Below the pieces are notes generated by a model that made no database searches, was not told where the DNA came from, and worked only from the letters and a program-made list of their open reading frames with translations. A program made the position numbers and the translations under genes. Below, one piece after another: positions 15,939 through 24,402 of a DNA stretch of 64,000 nucleotides. The stretch is from Streptomyces prunicolor NBRC 13075 (GTDB lineage Bacteria; Actinomycetota; Actinomycetes; Streptomycetales; Streptomycetaceae), in contig NZ_BARF01000094.1 in the NCBI RefSeq assembly GCF_000367365.1, positions 87,150 through 151,149 on the forward strand. Reading direction: 5' to 3'. Position 1 is the first letter of the stretch. Every line of letters starts with the position of its first letter.

Positions 15939-15939
15939 C

Positions 15940-17082
15940 ATGACGGTGCGTCTCCACTGGTTCCTGCCGACGGGCGGCGACGGCCGTACGCTCGTCGACC
16001 GACACGCCTACGGGCCCAACCGCGCGGGGGCGGTCCGCGGGGTGCGTCCGCCGGACATCGAGTACCTCGCCCAAATCGCCAAGGCGGCCGAGCAGTTGGG
16101 CTTCGAGGCGGTGCTCACGCCGACCGGCACCTGGTGCGAGGACGCCTGGCTGACCACCGTGGCGCTGGCCCAGCACACCGAGCGGCTGAAGTTCCTGGTG
16201 GCGTTCCGGCCCGGGGTGATCTCGCCGACGCTGGCCGCGCAGATGGCGGCGACCTATCAACGCCTCACGCGGGGGCGGCTGTTGCTCAATGTCGTCACCG
16301 GTGGCGACTCGGCCGAGCAGCGTCGCTTCGGCGACCGTCTCGACCACGATCAGCGGTATGCCCGTACGGACGAGTTCCTGTCGGTCGTACGAGGGGCGTG
16401 GCGGGGAGAGCCGTACGACTTCGACGGTGTGCACTACCAGGTCGAGGGCGGGCTGACGGCGTTGCCGCCCGATCCGGTGCCGCAGGTGTTCTTCGGCGGG
16501 TCGTCGGCGGCGGCCGGGCCGGTGGCCGCCCGGCATGCGGACGTGTATCTCACCTGGGGAGAACCGCCGGCGCAGGTCAAGGAGAAGATCGACTGGATTC
16601 GCGGGCTCGCCGAGCGGAAGGGGCGGGACGTGCGGTTCGGGGTACGGCTGCACACCATCTCGCGGGACTCGTCGGCCGAGGCGTGGGCGACCGCGAACCG
16701 GCTGCTCGACGACCTGGACGCGGACACGATCGCCGCCGCGCAGGCGGCGCTCGGGCGCAGCGAGTCGGTGGGCCAGCAGCGGATGCTGGCCCTGCACGGC
16801 GGTTCGCGGGCCGAGTTGGAGATCCACCCGAACCTGTGGGCGGGGGTCGGTCTCGTCCGGGGTGGCGCGGGCACCGCGCTCGTGGGCAGCCATGCCGAGG
16901 TCGCCGACCTGATCGAGGAGTACCACTCGCTGGGTGTCGAACACTTCGTGCTCTCCGGGTATCCGCATCTGGAGGAGGCGTACTGGTTCGGCGAGGGTGT
17001 GATTCCCGAGCTGGCGGCGCGTGGGCTGGTCGAGGGGCCGGCGCGGGCGGGGGTGCCGTTCCTCGTGGGGAGCGGGCGCTGA
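15940..17082 (+). CDS. ssuD: FMNH2-dependent alkanesulfonate monooxygenase
   Basis: A 380-residue bacterial-luciferase-like (LLM) TIM-barrel enzyme. It uses reduced FMN and oxygen to cleave the C-S bond of alkanesulfonates, releasing sulfite for cysteine synthesis. Diagnostic segments are LHWFLPTGGDGRTL at the N-terminus, GFEAVLTPTGTWCEDAWL (with the conserved Cys near residue 56), FLVAFRPGVISPTLAAQMA, and LNVVTGGDSAEQRRFGD. The C-terminal HFVLSGYPHLEEAYWFGEGV is typical of SsuD. Length matches the family. An FMN reductase (SsuE) is not encoded next to it, so reduced flavin must come from elsewhere or from the following flavoprotein's partner. Confidence 0.92.
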   Translation: MTVRLHWFLPTGGDGRTLVDRHAYGPNRAGAVRGVRPPDIEYLAQIAKAAEQLGFEAVLTPTGTWCEDAWLTTVALAQHTERLKFLVAFRPGVISPTLAAQMAATYQRLTRGRLLLNVVTGGDSAEQRRFGDRLDHDQRYARTDEFLSVVRGAWRGEPYDFDGVHYQVEGGLTALPPDPVPQVFFGGSSAAAGPVAARHADVYLTWGEPPAQVKEKIDWIRGLAERKGRDVRFGVRLHTISRDSSAEAWATANRLLDDLDADTIAAAQAALGRSESVGQQRMLALHGGSRAELEIHPNLWAGVGLVRGGAGTALVGSHAEVADLIEEYHSLGVEHFVLSGYPHLEEAYWFGEGVIPELAARGLVEGPARAGVPFLVGSGR

Positions 17083-17122
17083 GCGCGGGAAGATCCATGG
17101 CCGCGGTGCTGTTCGTACAGGC

Positions 17123-18199
17123 GTGAACAACACGCGTGTGGTCGACGTGGTCGTCATAGGCGCCGGGCAGGCGGGTCTGGCCGGCGCCTATCACCTGCGG
17201 CGCACCGGTTTCGAGCCGGAGCGCGACTTCGTGGTGCTGGACCACGCGCCCGCGCCGGGCGGCGCCTGGCAGTTCCGGTGGCCGTCGCTGACGTACGGCA
17301 AGGTGCACGGGATGCACGCGCTGCCGGGCATGGAACTCACGGACGCGGACCCGGCCCGCCCGTCCGCCGAGGTGATCGCCGAGTACTTCGCCGCGTACGA
17401 GCAGGCCTTCGACCTGCGGGTACGGCGGCCGGTGAATGTGAAGGCGGTACGGGAAGGCGAGGGTGGCCGGCTGCTCGTCGAGACGTCGGACGGTACGTGG
17501 TCGACGCGGGCGGTGATCAACGCGACCGGCACGTGGGACCGGCCGTTCTGGCCGCGCTATCCCGGTCAAGAGACCTTCCGGGGGCGGCAGTTGCACACCG
17601 CGCAGTACCCGGGGCCCGAGGAGTTCGCCGGGCTGCGGGTGGTCGTGGTGGGCGGGGGCGCGTCCGGTACGCAGCATCTGATGGAGCTCGCTCCGTACGC
17701 CGCCGCGACGACGTGGGTGACCCGGCGTCCGCCGGTTTTCCGCGAGGGTCCCTTCAGCGAGGACGTGGGCCGGGCTGCCGTCGCGCTGGTCGAGGAGCGG
17801 GTGCGGCAGGGGCTGCCGCCGAAGAGTGTCGTCTCCGTGACCGGGCTGCCGCTGAACGACGCGATCCGGCAGGCGATCACGGACGGAGTGCTGGACCGCC
17901 GGCCGATGTTCGACCGGATCACGCCGACCGGGGTGGACTGGAACGACGGTCGCCATGTGGACGCCGATGTCATCCTCTGGGCAACCGGATTCCGCGCCGC
18001 GATCGACCACCTGGCACCCCTGAAGCTCCGTGAGCCGGGTGGCGGCATCCGCGTCGAGGGAACCCGTGCGGTCGCCGACCCGCGTGTCCACCTCGTCGGC
18101 TACGGGCCGTCCGCAAGCACCATCGGCGCGAACCGGGCGGGGCGCGCGGCTGTGCGGGACATCAGGCGGTTGCTGGCCGGGGAGCCGGTGGCGGTCTGA
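17123..18199 (+). CDS. FAD-dependent monooxygenase/oxidoreductase of the sulfonate operon
   Basis: A 358-residue flavoprotein of the YhhF/Trk-like monooxygenase group. The N-terminal FAD site is VVVIGAGQAGLAGAYHLRR (GxGxxG) and a second nucleotide site, for NADPH, is VVVVGGGASGTQHLMEL near residue 175. ATGFRAAIDHL is the typical ATG motif that precedes the C-terminal helix. It is probably a flavin monooxygenase or reductase that acts on an organosulfur compound, inferred from its place 40 bases after ssuD on the same strand. GTG 17123 is the best start in frame, though its ribosome site is weak. The reaction and substrate are not known. Confidence 0.75.
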   Translation: MNNTRVVDVVVIGAGQAGLAGAYHLRRTGFEPERDFVVLDHAPAPGGAWQFRWPSLTYGKVHGMHALPGMELTDADPARPSAEVIAEYFAAYEQAFDLRVRRPVNVKAVREGEGGRLLVETSDGTWSTRAVINATGTWDRPFWPRYPGQETFRGRQLHTAQYPGPEEFAGLRVVVVGGGASGTQHLMELAPYAAATTWVTRRPPVFREGPFSEDVGRAAVALVEERVRQGLPPKSVVSVTGLPLNDAIRQAITDGVLDRRPMFDRITPTGVDWNDGRHVDADVILWATGFRAAIDHLAPLKLREPGGGIRVEGTRAVADPRVHLVGYGPSASTIGANRAGRAAVRDIRRLLAGEPVAV

Positions 18200-18229
18200 G
18201 GTTGTTCGGGGCGCTTACCGGCTGGCCAA

Positions 18230-18285
18230 GGGTCTTTTTGAGGGGCGCGAGGAACTGCGCGACCAGCCACAGCGCACCCGCACCC
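18230..18285 (-). repeat. Copy of a common Streptomyces intergenic repeat
   Basis: The core AGGGGCGCGAGGAACTGCGC followed by GACCAGCC (18241-18268) is the reverse complement of the frequent Streptomyces element that reads GGCTGGTCGCGCAGTTCCCC. The same family recurs at 33460-33524. The interval 18200-18438 otherwise shows nothing coding. Confidence 0.65.
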
Positions 18286-18438
18286 GCCAACGAAACACAA
18301 GCCACTCACCCCGAAACGCGCACATGAACCTGACGCCGCGCCGCCCCACCCGTCCGCGATCGACTCCGCGCACTCCCGTGACACATCAGGCGGCGCCGGC
18401 CGGAATGCCGAGCGCCGCCCGACCTCGTCCCGCTCGGG

Positions 18439-19296
18439 TCACTTCGTGGGCGACGCGCTGTTCTTCTGAGCCGCGTTCTTCTGGGCGGCGTTGAACTCGG
18501 CGACGTTGCGCTGGTGTTCCTCGTAGGTGGCCGCGAAACGGGTGTCGCCGGGCTTGACCGTGACGAAGTAGAGCCAGTCGCCCGGGGGCGGGTTGATCGC
18601 GGCGCGCATCGCGTCCTCGCCCGGGTTGTCGATCGGGGTGGGCGGCAGGCCCATGCGCTGGTAGGAGTTGTAGGGGCTGTCGAGCCGGGTGTCGCTGGTG
18701 GTGGTCTTCAACGTGGCGCGGTTCAGCGCGTAGTTGATGGTCGAGTCCATCTGGAGCGGCATGCCGCGTTCGAGGCGGTTGAAGATGACCCGCGCCACCT
18801 TTCCCATGTCCGCCTTGGAGGCCGCCTCGGCCTGCACGATGCTCGCGATGGTGACCGCCTGGTACACGTTCATCGCGTTGCGCTGGGCGCCGGCGGCGAC
18901 CGGAGCGCCGTTGAACTTCTGGTTGGCGGTGTTGACCATGAAGGACAGCAGCGACTCGGGCGTCGCCTTCTCCTTCAACGGATATGTCGCCGGGAAGAGA
19001 TAGCCCTCGGGGTTGCCCTCCGCGTCGTTCGGCAGCTTCAGGCCGGCTTTCGCGATCGACTTCTTCGTGGTGCCGACCGGCAGCGCGAGGACCTTGTCCA
19101 CCGCTGCGTAGATCTGGCCCGAGCGCCAGCCCTCCGGGATCACCAGTGATGTGGGCCGTGCGTCCCCCTCGCTCTCCAGGCTCAGCAGCGGCACCGCCAC
19201 GGCGGTGCCGGCCACGACGGCCCCCGTCGCGATGAGGGCGACCCGGCCCCTGCGGGTCAGTCGAATCGTGCTCCGTGGCGGAGTGTTCATCTGCAT
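18439..19296 (-). CDS. Short MltG/YceG-like endolytic transglycosylase
   Basis: A 285-residue membrane-anchored protein of the MltG family, which cuts nascent peptidoglycan strands. One N-terminal membrane anchor (VALIATGAVVAGTAVAVPLL) is followed by a short LysM-like region (LVIPEGWRSGQIYAAVDKVL) and the catalytic domain. The catalytic domain contains the pattern ASIVQAEAA with its conserved Glu, VARVIFNRLERGMPLQMDST, and SPYNSYQRMGLPPTPIDNPG with the invariant NT/NSY and GLPP motifs. Main chromosomal MltG proteins of Streptomyces are much longer, with an extended cytoplasmic N-terminus, so this is a minor paralogue. ATG 19296 or 19290 can start it. It is not in an operon with cell-wall genes here. 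Confidence 0.85.
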   Translation of the reverse strand: MQMNTPPRSTIRLTRRGRVALIATGAVVAGTAVAVPLLSLESEGDARPTSLVIPEGWRSGQIYAAVDKVLALPVGTTKKSIAKAGLKLPNDAEGNPEGYLFPATYPLKEKATPESLLSFMVNTANQKFNGAPVAAGAQRNAMNVYQAVTIASIVQAEAASKADMGKVARVIFNRLERGMPLQMDSTINYALNRATLKTTTSDTRLDSPYNSYQRMGLPPTPIDNPGEDAMRAAINPPPGDWLYFVTVKPGDTRFAATYEEHQRNVAEFNAAQKNAAQKNSASPTK

Positions 19297-19339
19297 GCGG
19301 GCACGGTAACCCGCATATCGTCACAAACCCGGCATATCT

Positions 19340-21142
19340 TCAGCTTGTCGGTTCCAGTTGGGCATCCCGGCGTACGAGAGCCGCGTACCGCCCGTCCTGG
19401 TCGAGCAGTTCCTCGTGCGTGCCCCGCTCCGCGATCTGCCCGGAGTCGAGGACCACTATCTGGTCGGCGCTCCGGATCGTGGACAGCCGGTGGGCGATGG
19501 TGAGCGTGGTGCGGTTGGCCGACAGGGCGTCGATGGCGTCCTGGACGGCCGCTTCGGTGCGGTTGTCCAGCGCGCTGGTCGCCTCGTCCAGGATGAGGAC
19601 GGGCGGGTCGCGCAGGATGGTGCGGGCGATGGCCAGGCGCTGCTTCTCGCCGCCGGAGAACCGGTGTCCGCGCTCGCCGACGACCGTGTCGTACCCGTCG
19701 GGCAGGCCCGCGATGTGCTCGTGGATCTGCGCCGCGCGCGCCGCCGTGTACAGCTCCTCGTCGGTGGCGTCCGGCTTGGCGAAGCGGAGGTTGTCGGCGA
19801 CCGAGGCGTGGAAGAGGTACGTCTCCTGGGAGACGACGCCGACGGCACGCGCGAGCGTGTCGAAGTCCAGGTCGCGGACGTCGACCCCGTCGAGGGTGAC
19901 CCGGCCGCCGGTCACGTCGTAGAGCCGGGGCACGAGATAGCCGAGGGTCGACTTTCCGGCGCCGGTCGGGCCGACGATCGCGAGACTGTTGCCGGCCGGG
20001 ACGGTGATGTCGATGCCGTCGAGGATTACGCCGCTCTTGTCGTCGTAGTGAAACTCGACGTCCTCGAAGGCGACCTCGCCCTTGATGCTGTCGAGGTGGA
20101 CCGGGTTCTCGCGCTCGGTGATGTCGATCGGCAGGTCGAGGTACTCGAAGATGCGGGCGAAGAGCGCCAGCGAGGTCTGGATCTGGACGCCGGTCGACAG
20201 CAGGCTGACGGCCGGGCGGAACAGGCCCTGCTGGAGCGAGACGAAGGCGACGATCGTGCCGATCGAGGCGTCCGGGCCACCCAGGTGGAGGGTCATGCCG
20301 GCCGTCCAGTAGATGACGGCGGGCATCGCGGCCATCACGATCGAGATGACGGACATGCGCCAGCGCCCGGCCATGTTCGACCGGACTTCGAGGTCGACCA
20401 GGCCCTCGGACTCCTCGGCGAAGGACCGGGTGAGGGAGTCGGAGCGGCCCATGGTGCGGCCGAGCAGGATGCCGCTGACGGACAGCGACTCGGTGACCGT
20501 GGCGGCCATCTCGGCCATCTGCCGCTGGCGCTGGGTGGCGATCTTCTTGCGCTCGTTGCCGACGCGGCGGCTGATCCACACGAAGACCGGGAGCAGCAGC
20601 AGCGAGACGACGGTCAGCCGCCAGTCCAGGGCAATCATCGCGATGATCGTGGCGACCACGCTGGTCAGGTTCGAGACCAGGGAGGTGGCCGTGGAGGTGA
20701 CGGTGGCCTGCATGCCACCGATGTCGTTGGCTATGCGGGACTGGACCTCGCCGGTGCGGGTCCGGGTGAAGAAGGCGAGCGACATGCGCTGCAGTCGGCC
20801 GTAGACCGCTGTGCGCAGGTCGTGCATGACGCGCTGGCCGACCGTCGTGGAGATCAAGGTCTGCAGCACGCCGAAGATGCTGGTCAGGACGGCGCTCAGG
20901 ATCATGCCGAGCGCGAGCAGGCTCAGCAGGCCGGTGCGGTTCTGCGGGATGGCGACGTCCAGCGTTTCCTTCAGCAGGAACGGGGTCGCCACGGTGACCA
21001 GGGACGCGGCGCCGACCAGGAGGCCGACGACCGCGAGCCGGGCGCGGTAGGGCTTGAAGAGCTTGAGGATGCGGCGCACCTGCCGGGGTTCGTCGGTCGG
21101 GGCGCCGGGGGACGGTGTCCAGTTGATGTCGTCGCGGGGCAT
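19340..21142 (-). CDS. ABC exporter, fused permease and ATPase
   Basis: A 600-residue half-transporter. Residues of about 40-340 hold six transmembrane helices of the exporter type, starting at LAVVGLLVGAASLVTVATPF. The C-terminal ATPase has Walker A VGPTGAGKST, signature FSGGEKQRLAIA, Walker B LILDEATSALD and switch His in TIAHRLSTIR, all intact, so a homodimer could work. It resembles multidrug or lipid exporters. It is divergent from the MarR gene with 130 bases between the starts and a candidate operator there, so MarR control of this exporter is likely. The substrate is unknown. Confidence 0.9.
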   Translation of the reverse strand: MPRDDINWTPSPGAPTDEPRQVRRILKLFKPYRARLAVVGLLVGAASLVTVATPFLLKETLDVAIPQNRTGLLSLLALGMILSAVLTSIFGVLQTLISTTVGQRVMHDLRTAVYGRLQRMSLAFFTRTRTGEVQSRIANDIGGMQATVTSTATSLVSNLTSVVATIIAMIALDWRLTVVSLLLLPVFVWISRRVGNERKKIATQRQRQMAEMAATVTESLSVSGILLGRTMGRSDSLTRSFAEESEGLVDLEVRSNMAGRWRMSVISIVMAAMPAVIYWTAGMTLHLGGPDASIGTIVAFVSLQQGLFRPAVSLLSTGVQIQTSLALFARIFEYLDLPIDITERENPVHLDSIKGEVAFEDVEFHYDDKSGVILDGIDITVPAGNSLAIVGPTGAGKSTLGYLVPRLYDVTGGRVTLDGVDVRDLDFDTLARAVGVVSQETYLFHASVADNLRFAKPDATDEELYTAARAAQIHEHIAGLPDGYDTVVGERGHRFSGGEKQRLAIARTILRDPPVLILDEATSALDNRTEAAVQDAIDALSANRTTLTIAHRLSTIRSADQIVVLDSGQIAERGTHEELLDQDGRYAALVRRDAQLEPTS

Positions 21143-21224
21143 GGTCTCCTACGGATGGTGAGGCGATCAGGACTGGTCAAGTGCTCAGAACTCGTGGAGC
21201 GATGAGACCTGATGGAGCATAGCT

Positions 21225-21247
21225 CATTGTTACCTATACTCACAATG
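21225..21247. promoter_or_regulatory. MarR operator candidate between exporter and regulator
   Basis: CATTGT and ACAATG form a perfect 6-bp inverted repeat with an 11-base spacer, 26 bases before the MarR start and 83 bases before the exporter start. The size and AT-rich centre fit a MarR dimer site. Confidence 0.5.
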
Positions 21248-21272
21248 CACAAGGTCCTGATATTGTTCCCGT

Positions 21273-21773
21273 ATGACCACCCCCGATTCCGACGGCCTGC
21301 TCGCGGATCAGCTGCTGCGGCTCACCCGCCGGGTGCAGCGCATCCAGAAGCGCCATCTGGAGCATCGCGACCTCGGCATCACCCCCGCCCAGTCCCGACT
21401 GCTGCGCACCCTCGCGCACTTCGACTCCCCGCCGCGCATGGCCGACCTCGCCGAGCGACTCGAGGTGGTGCCGCGTGCCGTGACGACGCTGGTCGACGGC
21501 CTGGAGGCGAGCGGCAAGGTGCGGAGGGTGCCCGATCCGTCCAATCGGCGGGTCATCCGGATCGAGATCACGGACGACGGCCGGAAGGCGCTGCAGGAGC
21601 TGCGGGGTGCGCGGCGGGGCGCGGCACACGAGATCCTGGCGCCGCTGACGAATGTGGAGCGTGAGGTGTTGCGGGGGTTGCTGGACACCTTGGTGGACGG
21701 GCCGACCGGTGCGCACGAGGGACATGAGCATGCGGCGCAAGGGCAGGGGCACGGGCACAGGCACTCCTGCTGA
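21273..21773 (+). CDS. MarR-family regulator with His-rich tail
   Basis: A 166-residue winged-helix regulator. The core spans residues 10-140: LGITPAQSRLLRTLAHFDSP, the recognition part MADLAERLEVVPRAVTTLVDGLE and the wing with the conserved DPSNRRVIRIEIT (the D-x-R-x-x-x motif of MarR). The last 18 residues are unusually rich in His (five among EGHEHAAQGQGHGHRHSC) and end in Cys, suggesting metal binding. It likely represses itself and the divergent ABC exporter through the shared inverted repeat. Whether metal or a drug is the signal is unknown. Confidence 0.88.
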   Translation: MTTPDSDGLLADQLLRLTRRVQRIQKRHLEHRDLGITPAQSRLLRTLAHFDSPPRMADLAERLEVVPRAVTTLVDGLEASGKVRRVPDPSNRRVIRIEITDDGRKALQELRGARRGAAHEILAPLTNVEREVLRGLLDTLVDGPTGAHEGHEHAAQGQGHGHRHSC

Positions 21774-21811
21774 CCCGCGCCGCCGTTCCCTCCGGAGGCC
21801 GGACTCTCCTC

Positions 21812-21855
21812 ACTCGGGCCGGTTCAAGTCCTTACTCGGGCCAGTTCGAGTCCTT
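21812..21855. repeat. 22-bp tandem duplication at the 3' end of the HD-domain gene
   Basis: Two adjacent 22-bp units (21812-21833 and 21834-21855) match at 20 positions. The second contains the last codons of the HD gene; the first, beyond the stop codon, is a degenerate copy of the same end. Confidence 0.8.
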
Positions 21856-22470
21856 GATGCGCTCGACGAAGTCGCCGCGTACGAAACCGGGCACGAAGTG
21901 CTCCAGTACATCCGCCTTGATGTTGCCGAAGGTGGTCTCGGGGCGGTCCTTGATGCCCTCGGTGAAGGCGGCGAGGATCCCGTTCTTGAAGTCCGGGCGG
22001 GGATGTGCCGCCACGACGGCCGCGCGCTCCTCGTCGGAGACGGCGTCGTAGCCGATGCCCACGACGTCCAGCGACACACCCCGGTTGACCAGGGCGATCT
22101 CGGCCGACATGTGCAACGGGATCTCCTGCGTGGTGTGCAGGGCGATGCTCGCCCAGACCCGGTCGGCCGGCTCACCGGTGATGCCGTGGGCGTGCAGGAA
22201 CCGGCGGGCCTCGTCGGCGCCGTCGATCTCGAAGCGCTGATCGGTGCGGCGGAACTTCTCGGTGAGCCCGAGATCGTGGAACATCGCGGCCACGTAGAGC
22301 AGTTCGGGGTCGTATCCGAGCCCCTGCTCCCGGCCGCGCAGGGCTCCCCACAGGAACACCCGCCGGGAGTGGTCGAACAGCAACGGCGTCGCCGCCTCGC
22401 GCACCAGCTCGGTCGCCTCCCGCACCAGGGCGGTGTCCGGGATCTCCACGCCTGCGATCACTTCACTCAT
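21832..22470 (-). CDS. HD-domain hydrolase, cyanamide hydratase-like
   Basis: A 212-residue HD-superfamily metalloenzyme. Metal ligands are visible in FDHSRRVFLWGAL, in the paired VAAMFHDLGLTEKFR, and downstream in SIALHTTQEIP. The arrangement resembles fungal-type cyanamide hydratases (DDI2/3 group) rather than nucleotide hydrolases, but the substrate cannot be told from sequence. ATG 22470 is preceded by AGGAGAGG. The gene is divergent from a GlxA-type regulator, which often control linked enzymes of nitrogen or isonitrile-type metabolism (inference). Confidence 0.8.
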   Translation of the reverse strand: MSEVIAGVEIPDTALVREATELVREAATPLLFDHSRRVFLWGALRGREQGLGYDPELLYVAAMFHDLGLTEKFRRTDQRFEIDGADEARRFLHAHGITGEPADRVWASIALHTTQEIPLHMSAEIALVNRGVSLDVVGIGYDAVSDEERAAVVAAHPRPDFKNGILAAFTEGIKDRPETTFGNIKADVLEHFVPGFVRGDFVERIKDSNWPE

Positions 22471-22576
22471 CGTTCTTGCCTCTCCTGGATGCCGTTGCAT
22501 GCCGTATGCCTCCAGGATCGTCAGCGGCGTACGCTGGAGCCATGTCCTCACAGCCAGGAAAACCACAGATTCGGAC

Positions 22577-23593
22577 ATGGCTCCAGGCGTGGCCTCCGGC
22601 ATGGCTTCAGACGCGGCTTCCGGCATGACGCATCGGGTCGGATTCATCGTCTTCGACGGCGTGACCATGCTCGATGTCAGCGGCCCCGCCGAGGTGCTGC
22701 ACCAGTCGGGCAAGCTGGGGCATCCCTACGAGCTGGTGCTGGTCTCGCCCCGCGGCGGCGCGGTCACCGCGTCCAACGGGCTGACGTTGACAGGCACGAT
22801 GACCGCGATCGACGCCGGACCGGTCGACACCGTCGTGGTCGCCGGAGGGGACCGGCTGGCCCAACAGTCCGTCGAGGATGAGCTGTTGACCGCGACCCGC
22901 ACCCTCACCGACCACACCGCGCGGGTCACGTCCGTCTGCACGGGCGCCTTCGTCCTCGCCCAACTGGGCCTGCTGGACGGCCGGTCGGCCACGACCCACT
23001 GGCGGCAGGCCGAGACGCTGGCCCGCCGTTACCCCCTCGTGCGCGTCGAGCCGGACGCCATCCACATCCGCGACGGGCACTTCGTCACCTCGGCGGGCAT
23101 CAGCGCCGGGATCGACCTGGCGCTCGCCCTCGTCGAGGACGATCACGGCGCGGACGTGGCCAGGGACATCGCGCGCGAGCTGGTCGTCTTCATGCAACGC
23201 CCGGGCGGGCAGTCCCAGTTCTCCGCCGCGACCGCCACCCCACCACCGCGCACCGATCCGCTACGGTCGCTGGTCGCCTCGGTGTTGGCCGACCCGGCCG
23301 CCGACCACAGCCTCCCCACGATGGCGGCGACCGTGGCAGTCAGCCCCCGCCACCTGACACGCCTCTTCCGTACCGAACTCGGTACCACGCCCGCCCGTTG
23401 GGTCGAACGGGTCCGTCTCGACCGCGCCCGGCATCTCCTCCTCGAAGGCCACAGCGTCACCTCCGCAGCGCACCACAGTGGCCTGGGCACCGACGAAACT
23501 CTCCGCCGCGCCTTCGCCCGCCACTTGGACACGACACCGACGCACTACCGCAGCCGGTTCGCCAGTACGCGGGGCCACTCGCCGATGCTGTGA
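22577..23593 (+). CDS. GlxA-type regulator (DJ-1/PfpI domain plus AraC helix-turn-helix)
   Basis: A protein of about 338 residues. The N-terminal DJ-1/PfpI domain begins HRVGFIVFDGVTMLDVSGPA and has the elbow Cys in VTSVCTGAFVLAQLGLL. The C-terminal AraC domain carries two helix-turn-helix units (MAATVAVSPRHLTRLFRTE and SVTSAAHHSGLGTDETLRRAF). This is the GlxA group of activators. Three in-frame ATGs (22577, 22601, 22625) precede the domain and none has a good ribosome site. The segment between them is repetitive (MAPGVASGMASDAASGM), so 22625 may be the true start. It is divergent from the HD-domain hydrolase, which is its likely target. Confidence 0.85.
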   Translation: MAPGVASGMASDAASGMTHRVGFIVFDGVTMLDVSGPAEVLHQSGKLGHPYELVLVSPRGGAVTASNGLTLTGTMTAIDAGPVDTVVVAGGDRLAQQSVEDELLTATRTLTDHTARVTSVCTGAFVLAQLGLLDGRSATTHWRQAETLARRYPLVRVEPDAIHIRDGHFVTSAGISAGIDLALALVEDDHGADVARDIARELVVFMQRPGGQSQFSAATATPPPRTDPLRSLVASVLADPAADHSLPTMAATVAVSPRHLTRLFRTELGTTPARWVERVRLDRARHLLLEGHSVTSAAHHSGLGTDETLRRAFARHLDTTPTHYRSRFASTRGHSPML

Positions 23594-23635
23594 GCCGCGG
23601 CCCATGGCTCCAGCTCACACCCGCCCTGCCTCGAC

Positions 23636-24319
23636 TCACGCCTCCGCCGGAGGCTGTGTTGGCGCCTCAGCAGTGCGCAGCCCGGTCAGCAACGCGGCCA
23701 GGATGCGCGTCAGTTGGGGCTCGACGTCGACCAGTGCGTGCGCCAACTCGGGGCGGGATTCGTAGAGCGTGCGCAGGCGGGTCCCTGGGGCGGCCATCTG
23801 CAACAGCGCACCGGCCATGCTCGTCGCCGTGGCGATCACATCGACGGCCGAACGCCCGGTGATCGCGAGCATCCGGCACAACTCGGCTGCCAGCGAAGCG
23901 ACTACGCCGAGTACGACCGTCTTGAACTCGTACACCGAGTCGAGCGAGACGTTGCGTTCCAGGTTCAACGGCGCCTGAGCAAGCAAATCGCAGAAGAACG
24001 GCCGCGCGACGAGGGTCTGCGCGATGACGGCGGCGACCGCGTCGGAATCCCCGTCGGCGACTTCGCTCAACCGCACCCGAAGCTCCGCCGACCAGTCCTC
24101 CCACCCTTCGGCGGTCAGCGCCAGGAAGATCTGCTCCCGGGTCTCGAAGTACCGCAGCATGGCGGACTTGTGCAAGCCCACGGCGGCGGCGATGTCCGTG
24201 AGGGTGACCTCGCGCACACTGCGTTCGGCGCCGAGGGACCGGGCGGCGTCGAGGATCGCCCGCTCGCGCTGCTGCTTGGCCGCCGCGCTGCGGGCGCGCT
24301 GGGGACTGGGCGTGCTCAT
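23636..24319 (-). CDS. TetR-family repressor of the adjacent dehydrogenase
   Basis: A 227-residue regulator with the helix-turn-helix LTDIAAAVGLHKSAMLRYFETR at residues of about 40-62 and an all-helical ligand domain. ATG 24319 is chosen because the conserved part begins shortly after; upstream in-frame codons run into the operator region. It is divergent from a short-chain dehydrogenase. The 83-base gap between them contains two perfect palindromes, so it very probably represses both genes. The ligand is unknown and could be a substrate of the dehydrogenase. Confidence 0.88.
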   Translation of the reverse strand: MSTPSPQRARSAAAKQQRERAILDAARSLGAERSVREVTLTDIAAAVGLHKSAMLRYFETREQIFLALTAEGWEDWSAELRVRLSEVADGDSDAVAAVIAQTLVARPFFCDLLAQAPLNLERNVSLDSVYEFKTVVLGVVASLAAELCRMLAITGRSAVDVIATATSMAGALLQMAAPGTRLRTLYESRPELAHALVDVEPQLTRILAALLTGLRTAEAPTQPPAEA

Positions 24320-24334
24320 GACCCAGAGCGTAGC

Positions 24335-24347
24335 GCAACTTGGTTGC
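24335..24347. promoter_or_regulatory. TetR operator 1
   Basis: GCAACTTGGTTGC: 5-bp perfect arms with a 3-base centre, 15 bases upstream of the TetR start. The wider motif GCGCAAC-N4-GTTGCA recurs 24 bases away. Confidence 0.7.
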
Positions 24348-24358
24348 ATTAATTTAGC

Positions 24359-24371
24359 GCAACAGGGTTGC
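24359..24371. promoter_or_regulatory. TetR operator 2
   Basis: GCAACAGGGTTGC: the same arms as operator 1, with a centre-to-centre distance of 24 bases, and 31 bases upstream of the dehydrogenase start. Confidence 0.7.
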
Positions 24372-24402
24372 ACTAATAACGAAACGGTGTTTTGCTAGCT
24401 GC

